DNA from: Psychrobacter pygoscelis
GTDB lineage: Bacteria > Pseudomonadota > Gammaproteobacteria > Pseudomonadales > Moraxellaceae
Length of the DNA stretch: 64,000 nucleotides
Reading direction: 5' to 3'
Assembly (NCBI RefSeq): GCF_004335015.1
Contig: NZ_RQRU01000001.1
Span: 1 to 64,000 of the forward strand
The notes beneath the pieces were generated by a model. It was not told the DNA's origin. It made no database searches and worked only from the letters and a program-made list of their open reading frames with translations. The position numbers and the translations under genes were made by a program. Below are positions 45,435 through 54,507 of this stretch, one piece after another (position 1 is the first letter of the stretch; every line of letters starts with the position of its first letter).

Positions 45435-47309
45435 TTAGCGGCCTTGCGCGCCAGCTAAGTTTGCCTCATTCATTTTTATATCATATACCATTCGTAGGTA
45501 CTCAAGGTAGTCTTGTAACTGATCTTGACCCAAGTTATCACGAATGATGGCCGCGGTTTGTGCTTTTTGCTCATCGGATAGGGCTGATTTGCTTTGGGTC
45601 TGCAACGCATCGGCGACCAAAATACTTGCGCCCTGCTCTGACTCAATAGCGATAGCCACCACGCCATCTTTAGGAGCAGGCTCACTAAAGGCTATACTAC
45701 GCTCCTTATTGCTCAATTGCGGCGACTGACGATTGACTTGTCCCAATGCTTGAAAAGGTACTGACTGCTTATTGATGTCTGCAGGCACTTTAATCGTTTG
45801 AGCAATCTTTTTAGCGTCGTTTAGCGCCAACTTAGTTGCCTTTTGCTGGCGTAGTAGTTGCGCGATACTATTTCGCGCCTGATCAAGACTAAGGGTTTGA
45901 ATTGGACGATAGTTAGTAGGCTGGACCCAAACGGTACCATTTGCCACTTCAATACCCGTCGTAACCGCTTGATCATGAATAGTAAAGTCGTCAAAGGCTT
46001 GATTAATCACCGCTGGCTGTGATAGCACCGACTGGTTATCAGTTTTGCTATAGTCTTTGATATTACGTACTTGCAGACCTTCTTGCTGAGCGATATCTTC
46101 CATACTAAAGCCATCAGCAGCCAAGTCATTAATAGCAGTTATTTTATCAGCGTAGGCCGCTTCACGTTTATAAGCAGCCGCTTTAGCCGTTAACTCCTCA
46201 CGCATACTGTCTAAACTTGGCACATCAGCGCTATTATCTTTTGTCACTGTGAATATCTGATAGCCATAGCTGGTCTTAACAGGTTGACTGACCTCTCCTA
46301 CTGTTAATCCTTGTAGCGCCGCTTCTACATTGGCAGCATCATTACCAAATACTGAAGGGTTAAAACGGCCAATTGCACCGCCCTGCTGTCCTGTTGGGTC
46401 TTCAGAATATCGCTTAGCCAGCTGTGCAAAGTTAGCACCTTGATCTAGCTCAGCCTTTATTTTTGCTGCTTGTTGCTGGGCATCAGCACCAGTGACTAGG
46501 ATTTGGGCCAGCTCACGGTCATCCTCTGCAGTTAAGCTTTGCTTATAGGCGGCATACTGCTGCTGAATATCCTCTTCCGTCACTTCAGGAACTTGTACAG
46601 TTTGAGGCGTTAGCTGGATATAAGCAAGATCCACCATTGCTTTACTTTTCAATGAATCTTTATGACTTTCATAGTATGCTTTGATCGCCTCGGGCGTTAC
46701 TGTCACTTGATCGGCGTAATCCTGCCAGTTAATGCGATGTAGCCAGACTTGACGACTCTCTAACTGGATATCGATCAGTTTATTCACTGCTGCCATAGGA
46801 TAAATTGCCGTACCAACGATACTAGAATTTAGTTGATCTAGGCTCAACTGATTACGGAACTCAGCGAAAAGTTGGTCTTTGGTCATACCGCGCTGACGTA
46901 AAAAAGTCGCAAACTTCTCATTTGAGAACTCACCTTGCGCGTCCTTAAAAATATCCTCTTCGCGTAGCAGACGATTGATGGTCTCATCAGAGACTGTCAT
47001 ACCAAGCTTGCCTGCCTGCTGCTCGAGCAACTTGCGATCTATTAAACCTTTTAACACCTGCTGGTATAAGACATCTTCATTTAGCAAACTGGCATCTGGA
47101 AGCTGATCCAATACCTCAGAGCGACGGGCATTCACGGCAGTCTGATACTCATTAATACTGATACTAGAATCACCGATATGGGCAATCTCGTTAGGATCGA
47201 CACTACCTTGCAGATAGCTTTCGATACCGAGTAATGCTAGAGGCGATAAGCACAGTATTAATAAAATGCGTCCGGGCCAGCTTTTCAAAAAATCGCGCAA
47301 TTTATCCAT
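45435..47309 (-). CDS. ppiD: Periplasmic folding chaperone PpiD (SurA-N and parvulin domains)
   Basis: The product is 624 residues. A single N-terminal membrane anchor (ILLILCLSPLALLGIESYLQ) is followed by a SurA-N-like chaperone region (IGDSSISINEYQTAVNARRS, then RMTKDQLFAEFRNQLS). A parvulin-type domain covers about residues 262-360, with AKRYSEDPTGQQGGAIGRFN and TSYGYQIFTV. A C-terminal helical domain completes it. PpiD stands at the periplasmic side of the Sec translocon and helps newly exported outer-membrane and periplasmic proteins. hupB lies 842 bp upstream on the same strand, as in E. coli where hupB precedes ppiD, but a terminator lies between. Confidence 0.93.
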   Translation of the reverse strand: MDKLRDFLKSWPGRILLILCLSPLALLGIESYLQGSVDPNEIAHIGDSSISINEYQTAVNARRSEVLDQLPDASLLNEDVLYQQVLKGLIDRKLLEQQAGKLGMTVSDETINRLLREEDIFKDAQGEFSNEKFATFLRQRGMTKDQLFAEFRNQLSLDQLNSSIVGTAIYPMAAVNKLIDIQLESRQVWLHRINWQDYADQVTVTPEAIKAYYESHKDSLKSKAMVDLAYIQLTPQTVQVPEVTEEDIQQQYAAYKQSLTAEDDRELAQILVTGADAQQQAAKIKAELDQGANFAQLAKRYSEDPTGQQGGAIGRFNPSVFGNDAANVEAALQGLTVGEVSQPVKTSYGYQIFTVTKDNSADVPSLDSMREELTAKAAAYKREAAYADKITAINDLAADGFSMEDIAQQEGLQVRNIKDYSKTDNQSVLSQPAVINQAFDDFTIHDQAVTTGIEVANGTVWVQPTNYRPIQTLSLDQARNSIAQLLRQQKATKLALNDAKKIAQTIKVPADINKQSVPFQALGQVNRQSPQLSNKERSIAFSEPAPKDGVVAIAIESEQGASILVADALQTQSKSALSDEQKAQTAAIIRDNLGQDQLQDYLEYLRMVYDIKMNEANLAGAQGR

Positions 47310-48151
47310 AGTTAATTCTGCTTTAACCTTAATTAAAATACGTTTGCAATGTTTATGACTTTCGGCGTGGTATCACTTGATAAAATGGGCGCTCAAGTAG
47401 ATAAGCCAATAACTTAAATAACTTTAAGTAAGCTAGCGACAAGCAAATAGCAGCCGCTACCTATAGCTTATATTCGATAAGTATATTTCCACACCTCAAT
47501 AGTCCATCTTATTTTCAAACTTATTAGATGTCACCATCTGCCCACTACTACCCTACAAAGACCACCCTACAAAGTAATACCATCTGGCGCTATATAACAG
47601 CATGCGCTTTACTCATTCCCACAAGCTTATGTCATGGAGAGGATTTACTTCAATCAGAATAAAACAGCAGGAAATGAAACGTCCTATGATACGTCAAATC
47701 CTGCTAAGACTCAAAGTTTTCACGCTCAAATCGCTTATTAAGACATCTATGCTCACTGACACAGCAGTAATAAAATAACAAGTTAATTTCGCCCTTATGT
47801 AGTAAGTGCATTATAAAAACGATATAGCAGTACTGTGAGTTTTTTGTAGCCTTTGTCAGTTACCCGCAGCAAGCCAGAAATGTCGATACCAGTTCTACAA
47901 CTTAATTCAACGACTCTATTTTATTTAGAAGCGACTGTAATGAAACTCTATCTCTAAACTGACATTAAAAATACCCTAAAAACAAAAAAAAGCACCTAAT
48001 ATTAGGTGCTTTTTAAAACTATCTTTTACTATTTAAATCGAACGGTTATTAATCAAACTATCAAAAATATTTAGACCAATACTATCCGATTTCATTATTC
48101 TAAGATAAATAGCGCTATTTGTGCTAACTCTTAAAATAATTAATAGTCATC
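47310..48151. other. hupB-ppiD intergenic region
   Basis: 842 bp, holding the hupB terminator (47987-48014) and the ppiD promoter. A 34-codon plus-strand frame at 47634-47738 has no ribosome site and is not called. No tRNA or repeat element was recognised. Confidence 0.45.
47987..48014 (-). terminator. Terminator of hupB (works in both directions)
   Basis: AAAAGCACCTAAT is the reverse complement of ATTAGGTGCTTTT, a perfect 13-bp or longer stem with A- and T-runs. It lies 137 bases past the hupB stop, giving a defined 3' end. Confidence 0.9.
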
Positions 48152-48424
48152 TTAGTTCAAACGATCTTTAAGGTTTTTACCTGCTTTAAAGCTTGGCACT
48201 TTGCTAGCTGGAATCTCAAGTGGCTCACCTGTTTTAGGGTTGCGACCAGTGCGTGCTTTACGGTCTTTTACGCTAAAAGTACCAAAGCCTACCAAAGAGA
48301 TGCTGTCATCATTTTCAAGGGCTTCACCAACGCTCTCGATAAAAGCATTCAATGCGTCGCCTGCTTGAGTTTTATTTAGGCCGCTTTTTTCAGCAATATT
48401 GTCAATCAATTCTGATTTATTCAT
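48152..48424 (-). CDS. hupB: DNA-binding protein HU
   Basis: The product is 90 residues from the ATG at 48424, which has AAGGA upstream; a longer in-frame start at 48505 adds 27 residues that overlap the promoter. HU is the abundant nucleoid protein that bends DNA. The core is intact: [40 protein letters not shown] and the DNA-contact arm [20 protein letters not shown]. hupB is chosen over hupA because ppiD lies downstream on the same strand. It has its own strong promoter and terminator. Confidence 0.95.
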   Translation of the reverse strand: MNKSELIDNIAEKSGLNKTQAGDALNAFIESVGEALENDDSISLVGFGTFSVKDRKARTGRNPKTGEPLEIPASKVPSFKAGKNLKDRLN

Positions 48425-48471
48425 AAAAGTATCCTTAAAAGTTGAGGCTATGATAATTGTTTGCGTTAGGT

Positions 48472-48500
48472 ATTGTATCGCCCAAATTTGATTTAAGCAA
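48472..48500 (-). promoter_or_regulatory. Predicted hupB promoter
   Basis: On the minus strand TTGCTT (-35, complement of 48495-48500) and TACAAT (-10, complement of 48472-48477) are separated by exactly 17 bases. The -10 lies about 48 bases before the hupB ATG, consistent with a short leader. Confidence 0.7.
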
Positions 48501-49288
48501 TACACACACCTATTACCGTAGGATTAAGACATAATTGCCCTTCCACGGCAGGCATGTATGAGATAATCGTTGCCTATCTTAGCAGACAAAGTAGCTGTAA
48601 AAGCTACATAAGGTGCTAGTCTACTACAATTTTGCGCGAATTCGCTATATTACTCTTCTTATCTCAAGGATAAAAACACATAAGCAACATTGCAGCTCGG
48701 CCATTAAAAGTAGCTAACCTGCTAAAATAAAACACATATTACTCAACACATGCCTAGATGTATCATCTAGTTAACCCCATTATTTCTATAAAAACAACAG
48801 GAGAAGAAAAAATTAATAAGTACTTTCACTTATTAACTTTTATGATTTCTCAAACTTTTATATCAATATTGGGTGTCTAAATGACTAACCAAATATAGGG
48901 TTAGGGCAGTTATATCAAGGCGCTAGACGGAGCGCAAGCGATTTTACATATTTCCTGTAACTGTGAGCAATTTTTACTAAATATACGCTCAGTAACGCGA
49001 AATTTATACATTATAGTCGCGCTAACGATGATAGCTAGCTTCTGTATCGCTCAAAAGGTAAGATACCTCAGCGCTCTAGTGTAGTAGGATAATCTACAGT
49101 ATATTTGGTTTATTAACTGTTACCCACTTATTCCCAAACTTTGTTGACTATTGCTTTACTATAACGACACAGCTACATTTTGCTCAAGGTTATTTGATAA
49201 AATCGTACGTAATATTGTATCTTATGTCATTTCGAGCTATTAAATCTTTGTTCTTTTTATCGATTTGTTAACCAATTGGACTGATTAC
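48501..49288. other. Divergent hupB / SCP2-like gene intergenic region
   Basis: About 790 AT-rich bases with no credible gene. A small inverted repeat (TTAATAAGT...ACTTATTAA, near 48810-48836) is followed by T's but has no gene before it. Nothing else was recognised. Confidence 0.4.
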
Positions 49289-49933
49289 ATGAAGCGTACT
49301 TCGTTGTCACACTCTCTTTTAAATATTATATTGGTGTTTATTGAGTCTGCTCTTACCTTGTTGTTACGCTTAGATCCAGCGCTACGCAGAGCCGCTTATC
49401 CACTGGCGAAGAGGGACACTGTCGTCTGCCTACGACTTTATTTACCTCATACGGAAGTGTATGCAACCTTTAGTTATAAGGGCGTATTATTGGATGCTAC
49501 CCTACCCAGTGGTCGCACAGAGCCAGATGTCATTATTAATGCGTATAGCATTCAAGTACTCAACGTTTTGACCAGTCATAACGAAGCTCAAGTGAATAAA
49601 TTGCAGATGCGTGGTGACGCCCTTCAAGTTGATCTGGTCAAAAACTTCTTACTGCAATTGGGGCTTGCTAGCCTTGTTCAAAGCTTGCTAAGAAAGGTTA
49701 AAGGGTCTAATAAGCGAGATGCTGAAGATGGCGAGACTCGTGAGCAAAAAACAGAGGATTACAAGCTTAGAATCAGTGAGCAACAGACCCAAATCAGTAC
49801 GCTAAGCACCAAGAATCGTGAGCTTGAAACTACGGTTAAAGAACTACAAAGCAAGCAAAAAACTCTAATGATCGGTCTAGGTATTATGACATTGATTGCT
49901 CTGGTGGCTATTGTGGGCTGGCTGATGAATTAA
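49289..49933 (+). CDS. Tail-anchored protein with SCP2/UbiJ-like N-terminal domain (tentative)
   Basis: The product is 214 residues from the ATG at 49289; a TTG at 49265 in frame adds eight. Residues 1-120 resemble the SCP2-like fold seen in UbiJ: VFIESALTLLLRLDPALRRA, then LYLPHTEVYATFSYKGVLLD and a helix-strand PDVIINAYSIQVLN with MRGDALQVDLVKNFLLQLGL. A charged linker and a coiled coil follow (about 150-188, with repeated Gln/Lys/Glu heptads), ending in one C-terminal membrane segment (LMIGLGIMTLIALVAIVGWL). UbiJ is an accessory factor for ubiquinone synthesis and is cytosolic; this membrane-anchored layout is different. The similarity was judged by eye. A terminator follows 78 bases later. 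Confidence 0.6.
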   Translation: MKRTSLSHSLLNIILVFIESALTLLLRLDPALRRAAYPLAKRDTVVCLRLYLPHTEVYATFSYKGVLLDATLPSGRTEPDVIINAYSIQVLNVLTSHNEAQVNKLQMRGDALQVDLVKNFLLQLGLASLVQSLLRKVKGSNKRDAEDGETREQKTEDYKLRISEQQTQISTLSTKNRELETTVKELQSKQKTLMIGLGIMTLIALVAIVGWLMN

Positions 49934-50011
49934 CCCTAAAGCTCATTGAGGACTTTTATCATCGTTTAGATATAGCTTATTTCTCATACTTTACTTGTCG
50001 TTTTTTATCCA

Positions 50012-50037
50012 CACTGTCGTTTCGATGGTGTTTTTTT
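50012..50037 (+). terminator. Terminator of the SCP2-like gene
   Basis: CACTGTCG pairs with CGATGGTG (two G-U pairs) around TTT, followed by seven T's. It isolates the upstream gene from the isc promoter. Confidence 0.75.
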
Positions 50038-50353
50038 ATGAATGAATGAGAAGCTGCCATAGGGTTGAGAAGCCGTTATAGTTAAATCTGTTTTGGCTGC
50101 AAGGTTTCACTTCACCGTATCAGGAGGTCATGGCTTTCGATAGCTTATGAACGCTCTAGAGGCTGTCCTTAGATTTGACGTTCTTTATCTCAGTAGTTTT
50201 AAATAATTCTATAGTATGATTGGCGAGAAAGATAAATATAAGAGGCGCTAACAATATGAAAAGTTAGCTACCAACTGACCTAAGTAGCCTATATTTAACT
50301 GAATTCTAAGACTAATCCCTATCTTATACCTCACTGACATAAAGCGTAAAATC

Positions 50354-50387
50354 AATCTTGACTATTTTACTCAGGATTAAGTATAAT
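50354..50387 (+). promoter_or_regulatory. isc promoter with type 1 IscR binding site
   Basis: TTGACT (-35, 50358-50363) and TATAAT (-10, 50382-50387) are 18 bases apart. The -35 lies inside TTGACTATTTTACTCAGGAT, which closely resembles the E. coli iscR operator (TTGACC-AATTTACTCGGGAA) and the type 1 IscR consensus. [2Fe-2S]-IscR would block RNA polymerase here and give negative feedback. Confidence 0.75.
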
Positions 50388-50557
50388 AGCGGTCATAACA
50401 ATGGAACATTATGAATTGATATAAGCAGTCACTGGCAAAGCTGGCTTGAGATTAGCAACCTAATATTGGCTTAATAATCCCTCGAGCTTGCCGCTGAACA
50501 TAGAAAGCCTATCGCTTATTTTCATAAGATGGCACTAAATTTAATGGGAGAGATTTT

Positions 50558-51055
50558 ATGCGCTTGACGACTAGAGGTAGGTACGCGGTTACTGCACTAC
50601 TCGATTTAGCTTTGCAAAATAGCCAGCAAGACAGTGCAGTATCCCTCTCTGACATTGCCAAGCGTCAGTCTATCTCCATATCTTATCTAGAGCAGCTCTT
50701 CTCTAAACTGCGTAAGCGTGGCTTAGTGACGAGTATTCGTGGGGCTGCCGGTGGCTACTATCTGGCCAAGCCTCTTGACGAGATTGACGTTATGAGTATT
50801 ATCTCTGCCGTAGATGAGTCTGTAAATGCGATGCAATGTGAAGGTAGAGGCGATTGTCAAGGCGGTGCAATGTGTCTGACCCATGATTTATGGTGTGCAT
50901 TATCGAATCATATAGAGCAGTATCTAAATAATATTACCTTAGCTCAGCTTCTAGATATGGAAAATGTCCAATCTGTAGCGGAGCGCCAGCATTTAATTGC
51001 TGATAATGATATATCTACTATTACTTTATCGACCAGCGAGGTGAACCCAGCATGA
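50558..51055 (+). CDS. iscR: Fe-S cluster assembly transcriptional regulator IscR
   Basis: The product is 165 residues. IscR is an Rrf2-family repressor that represses the isc genes when it holds a [2Fe-2S] cluster. The winged helix ([52 protein letters not shown]) and the three ligand cysteines in [20 protein letters not shown] are intact. The last bases overlap the iscS start (ATGA at 51052), giving translational coupling. A type 1 IscR site covers its own promoter. Confidence 0.97.
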   Translation: MRLTTRGRYAVTALLDLALQNSQQDSAVSLSDIAKRQSISISYLEQLFSKLRKRGLVTSIRGAAGGYYLAKPLDEIDVMSIISAVDESVNAMQCEGRGDCQGGAMCLTHDLWCALSNHIEQYLNNITLAQLLDMENVQSVAERQHLIADNDISTITLSTSEVNPA

Positions 51056-52278
51056 GTCAAACTAACCATTTAATTTATCTCGATTATGCCGCAACGACCC
51101 CTGTTGACAAGCAGGTGGCTCAAAAGATGGGGCAGTATTTAACCGTTGATGGTATCTTTGGTAACCCAGCATCACGCTCCCATGGCTATGGCTGGCAGGC
51201 TGAAGAAGCGGTAGAGACCGCGCGTCAGCAAATCGCTGAACTTGTTCATGCTGACCCTCGAGAGATCGTATTCACCTCAGGCGCTACCGAATCAGATAAC
51301 TTAGCTCTTAAAGGCGCAGCTCACTTTTATCAGTCTCGTGGTAAGCACATTATCACCAGTAAAATTGAGCACAAAGCGGTACTCGATACCTGCCGTGAGC
51401 TTGAACAAGAAGGCTTTGAGATTACCTATCTTGAGCCGCAGCCTGGCACTGGTATGATTCTACCTCAGCAAGTTCAAGACGCCATCCGTGAAGATACCAT
51501 CTTAGTCTCATTAATGATGGTCAATAACGAGCTTGGCACTATTACAGATGTCGGTGCTATTGGTGAGATTACTCGTGAGGCCGGTGTTGTATTTCATGTC
51601 GATGGTGCGCAGTCAGTCGGTAAAGTACCCGTTAATCTTGAAGAATTAAAAATCGACTTGATGAGCTTTTCTGGTCACAAAGTCTATGGCCCTAAAGGTA
51701 TTGGTGCTTTATTCGTTCGCCGTAAGCCTCGTATCCGTCTAAAAGCTGAGCAGCATGGTGGTGGTCATGAGCGCGGTATGCGTTCTGGTACGCTTCCGAC
51801 CCACCAGATCGTAGGTATGGGTGAGGCCTTTAGGCTGGTTGGTGAGCGCTATGAAAAAGACCACGCTCATGCGGCTAAACTGCGCCAAAAACTTTGGGAT
51901 GGTCTACAAGATATCGAAGAGATCTACCTTAATGGTGATGCGGATCATAGCGTACCTCACATCATCAATATTAGCTTCAACTTCGTCGAAGGTGAGTCGC
52001 TAATGATGTCGCTAAAAGACTTAGCGGTCTCTTCAGGCTCAGCTTGTACTTCAGCGACGCTAGAGCCTTCTTATGTCCTTCGTGCCATCGGCCGCTCTGA
52101 TGAATTAGCGCACAGCTCCATTCGCTTTAGCTTTGGCCGCTACACAACTGAAGAAGATATCGACACTGTTTTAGCTCAGATGCATGAAGCAGTAGATAAG
52201 CTACGCGCTCTATCTCCACTGTGGGATATGTTCCAAGAAGGTGTGGACCTAAACTCAGTAGAATGGGCTGCACACTAA
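51052..52278 (+). CDS. iscS: Cysteine desulfurase IscS
   Basis: The product is 408 residues. IscS removes sulfur from cysteine as a persulfide and hands it to IscU, and supplies sulfur for tRNA thiolation. The PLP lysine is in [19 protein letters not shown] near residue 205, and the persulfide cysteine in [17 protein letters not shown] near 328. The N-terminal [18 protein letters not shown] is canonical. The start overlaps the iscR stop by four bases. Confidence 0.98.
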   Translation: MSQTNHLIYLDYAATTPVDKQVAQKMGQYLTVDGIFGNPASRSHGYGWQAEEAVETARQQIAELVHADPREIVFTSGATESDNLALKGAAHFYQSRGKHIITSKIEHKAVLDTCRELEQEGFEITYLEPQPGTGMILPQQVQDAIREDTILVSLMMVNNELGTITDVGAIGEITREAGVVFHVDGAQSVGKVPVNLEELKIDLMSFSGHKVYGPKGIGALFVRRKPRIRLKAEQHGGGHERGMRSGTLPTHQIVGMGEAFRLVGERYEKDHAHAAKLRQKLWDGLQDIEEIYLNGDADHSVPHIINISFNFVEGESLMMSLKDLAVSSGSACTSATLEPSYVLRAIGRSDELAHSSIRFSFGRYTTEEDIDTVLAQMHEAVDKLRALSPLWDMFQEGVDLNSVEWAAH

Positions 52279-52425
52279 GCCCAGTCTACGATAGATAACC
52301 TTATATAACAGCAAACTGTGTTGAATTAAAGACCGTTTGACCCCAAATATAGAGGTGACTGTCCTTTGACATTACTTGTCTTTAGGCCAAAACTATAGTC
52401 GCCTCGTCCAACTAGGAGAAAACTC

Positions 52426-52818
52426 ATGGCTTATAGCGATAAAGTTATTGACCATTACGAAAACCCACGCAACGTTGGTAATCTTGACAAAAATGCTAGC
52501 AATGTCGGTACCGGTATGGTAGGTGCGCCTGCTTGTGGTGATGTCATGCGCTTACAAATCCAAGTAAATGATGATGGTGTTATCGAAGACGCTCGCTTCA
52601 AGACCTACGGCTGTGGATCTGCCATTGCTTCAAGCTCACTAGTGACCGAATGGCTAAAAGGTAAGACTTTAGACCAAGCTGGTACTATCAAGAACAGTGA
52701 TATCGCTGAAGAGCTAGCCCTGCCCCCCGTTAAGGTTCACTGCTCGGTATTAGCAGAAGATGCTATTAAAGCTGCCATCAGTGACTACCAAGGCAAGCAT
52801 CAAGCTGCTGACGCTTAA
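52426..52818 (+). CDS. iscU: Fe-S cluster scaffold protein IscU
   Basis: The product is 130 residues. It is the scaffold on which [2Fe-2S] clusters are built. The three ligand cysteines are present: Cys37 (GAPACGDVM), Cys63 (YGCGSAIASS) and Cys106 in VKVHCSVLAED. The HscA-recognition motif LPPVK lies just before the last. AGGAG precedes the ATG. It starts 147 bp after iscS; the spacing is looser than in E. coli. Confidence 0.98.
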   Translation: MAYSDKVIDHYENPRNVGNLDKNASNVGTGMVGAPACGDVMRLQIQVNDDGVIEDARFKTYGCGSAIASSSLVTEWLKGKTLDQAGTIKNSDIAEELALPPVKVHCSVLAEDAIKAAISDYQGKHQAADA

Positions 52819-53155
52819 TCTACTATTAGCTTAGCCTTGTATAGAGAGACGATTACCCATATTTTCTATTAAAGTGTCATTAATTGACGCTTAATTAACT
52901 GAGTGTACGGTGCTATAACTTCAATGCCTGAGTGGACGAGTAAGCATTATAGACTTTAAGGGAATAAAGGTGACAATCTGCAGTTTGCATTGTCATCTTT
53001 GCCTTATTTAGCCGTCCTATTTTTAAAGTCAGAAGCTCATTCTATTTTTGAAGAAAAAAGCTCTCTATGTCTAGCGTTGAAGGGCTGTCAATCAATACCG
53101 ACTGAGTAAACTACTACCCTTATGTAAGAATAAGCTGTTGTAATAAGGAGTCACT
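52819..53155. other. iscU-iscA intergenic region
   Basis: 337 bp within the isc cluster, with no gene. It contains the 12-bp stem-loop at 52966-53000. Its size is unusual for this cluster in other Gammaproteobacteria, where iscU and iscA are nearly adjacent. Confidence 0.6.
52966..53000 (+). promoter_or_regulatory. Stem-loop between iscU and iscA
   Basis: AAAGGTGACAAT (52966-52977) pairs with ATTGTCATCTTT (52989-53000) with one G-U pair and an 11-base loop. Only three T's end it, so it is a weak terminator at best. It could protect the upstream iscRSU message or be a processing site. Confidence 0.6.
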
Positions 53156-53476
53156 ATGATAGAACTCACCGAACGTGCCGCTAAGCATATTCAAGACTTT
53201 TTGGCCAATCGCGGAAAAGGTGAAGGCATCCGTGTGGGCATTCGTACTGCGGGTTGTTCTGGGCTTGCCTACGTATTAGAATTCGTGGATGACCCTGATC
53301 CTAATGACGAGCGCTTTGTCAGCCAAGATGTCAATATTTTTGTTGATCCAAAAAGCATGGTTTATTTAAATGGTCTACATATGGATTATGTGGTCGATGG
53401 ACTCAATGAAGGCTTCAAATTTAGCAACCCCAATCAAAAAGGTGAGTGTGGCTGTGGTGAATCATTTACCGTTTAA
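53156..53476 (+). CDS. iscA: A-type Fe-S carrier protein IscA
   Basis: The product is 106 residues. It accepts clusters from the scaffold and passes them to target enzymes. The A-type cysteines are Cys34 ([10 protein letters not shown]) and Cys98/Cys100 (GECGCGESF). AAGGAG precedes the ATG. Its place between iscU and hscB makes it IscA rather than ErpA or SufA. It could have a promoter of its own in the 337-bp gap before it. Confidence 0.97.
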   Translation: MIELTERAAKHIQDFLANRGKGEGIRVGIRTAGCSGLAYVLEFVDDPDPNDERFVSQDVNIFVDPKSMVYLNGLHMDYVVDGLNEGFKFSNPNQKGECGCGESFTV

Positions 53477-53738
53477 AAGTGCTTAAATTTAAGATAGAGA
53501 ATGGTAGTGATAATCATCTTGATGCTTTATAACGCCTAATTAGCACGACTACAAAAACTTAAGTCTTGTAGGCTCCGCTATTATTTTAGTATAGAGCTAA
53601 TTATTCTAACTCTATCTCTATAATGACGCTATCCTTATAATTTTGATCTTCTATTTGATATTTTAATTGACCGCGCTTCTTCGAGCTAATTTCACTTTGC
53701 GGTAATTTTCGTCTCTCCTCCATTACAAGAGCACTATT

Positions 53739-54332
53739 ATGACTCGCGAATCTGCAAACGATAAAAACCCTGCTCAGTATAATGACTTCTTTGCTTTATT
53801 TAATCTACCTGTGCAATTTACCGTAGATGAGGCCAAACTCGACTTACAATACCGTGCCTTACAAAAGCAGTATCATCCGGATAAATTGGTTGAGACTACC
53901 ACTGCCTCTCAGCAGTCTGAGACACCATCAAGCGGCCACTCAGCTTTGATTAACCATGCTTATCAGACCCTCAAAGCTGCCGATAGTCGAGCGACTTATC
54001 TGCTAGAGCTGGCAGGCAATGCGGACAGCTTGAATGACTCCATTGCCGATTTGGACTTTTTAGATGACGCGATGGAGTTAAGAATCGTCCTAGATGACGC
54101 TATCCAAAACAATGACTTGACGATTCTTCAGCAATTAAAGCCGCAGATAGCCTCTCGCCTACAGTCTCAATCTACTCGCTTTGAGCAAACATATTCTGCC
54201 CAAGACTGGGCTACTGCTTGTGACGCTACTCAGAAGTTGAAGTTTTTGAACAAACTCAATGCCGATGTTTTAGCAGGCATAGATGCTATCGCCAATCAGG
54301 CAGATGGTAATGACGATGATTTGTACGTCTAA
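53739..54332 (+). CDS. hscB: Fe-S co-chaperone HscB (J-domain protein)
   Basis: The product is 197 residues. HscB delivers IscU to HscA and stimulates its ATPase. The J-domain holds YNDFFALFNLPVQFTVDEAK, the HPDK motif in QKQYHPDKLVE, and HAYQTLKAADSRATYLLELAG. The C-terminal IscU-binding three-helix domain ends near residue 185. A Thr/Ser-rich stretch after HPDK is slightly longer than in E. coli. AGAG near the ATG acts as ribosome site. Confidence 0.95.
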   Translation: MTRESANDKNPAQYNDFFALFNLPVQFTVDEAKLDLQYRALQKQYHPDKLVETTTASQQSETPSSGHSALINHAYQTLKAADSRATYLLELAGNADSLNDSIADLDFLDDAMELRIVLDDAIQNNDLTILQQLKPQIASRLQSQSTRFEQTYSAQDWATACDATQKLKFLNKLNADVLAGIDAIANQADGNDDDLYV

Positions 54333-54507
54333 CGACTTGCTAGCTAAACGCCTGACAGGCTAGCATTAGTATTGACAGGTGATCTGCTCTAGGTCTGCTG
54401 TCATGTCTAAGTTAGGGCTTCTGACCTTTATAGGTCGTACTCTCAATAAAATAGGAATTATTGAGCAGTTTCATTCATTATTCTAGTAAATAAATTTGAG
54501 TTGTATT

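Larger units (their letters stand above)
49934..50557. other. Region upstream of the isc cluster
   Basis: About 620 bp, containing the terminator of the upstream gene (50012-50037), the isc promoter with its IscR site (50354-50387), and a leader of about 165 bases before iscR. No additional gene was found. Confidence 0.6.

Noticed and set aside
47634..47738. 34-codon plus-strand frame between hupB and ppiD
   Set aside because: No ribosome site and no terminator; too short to support by itself.
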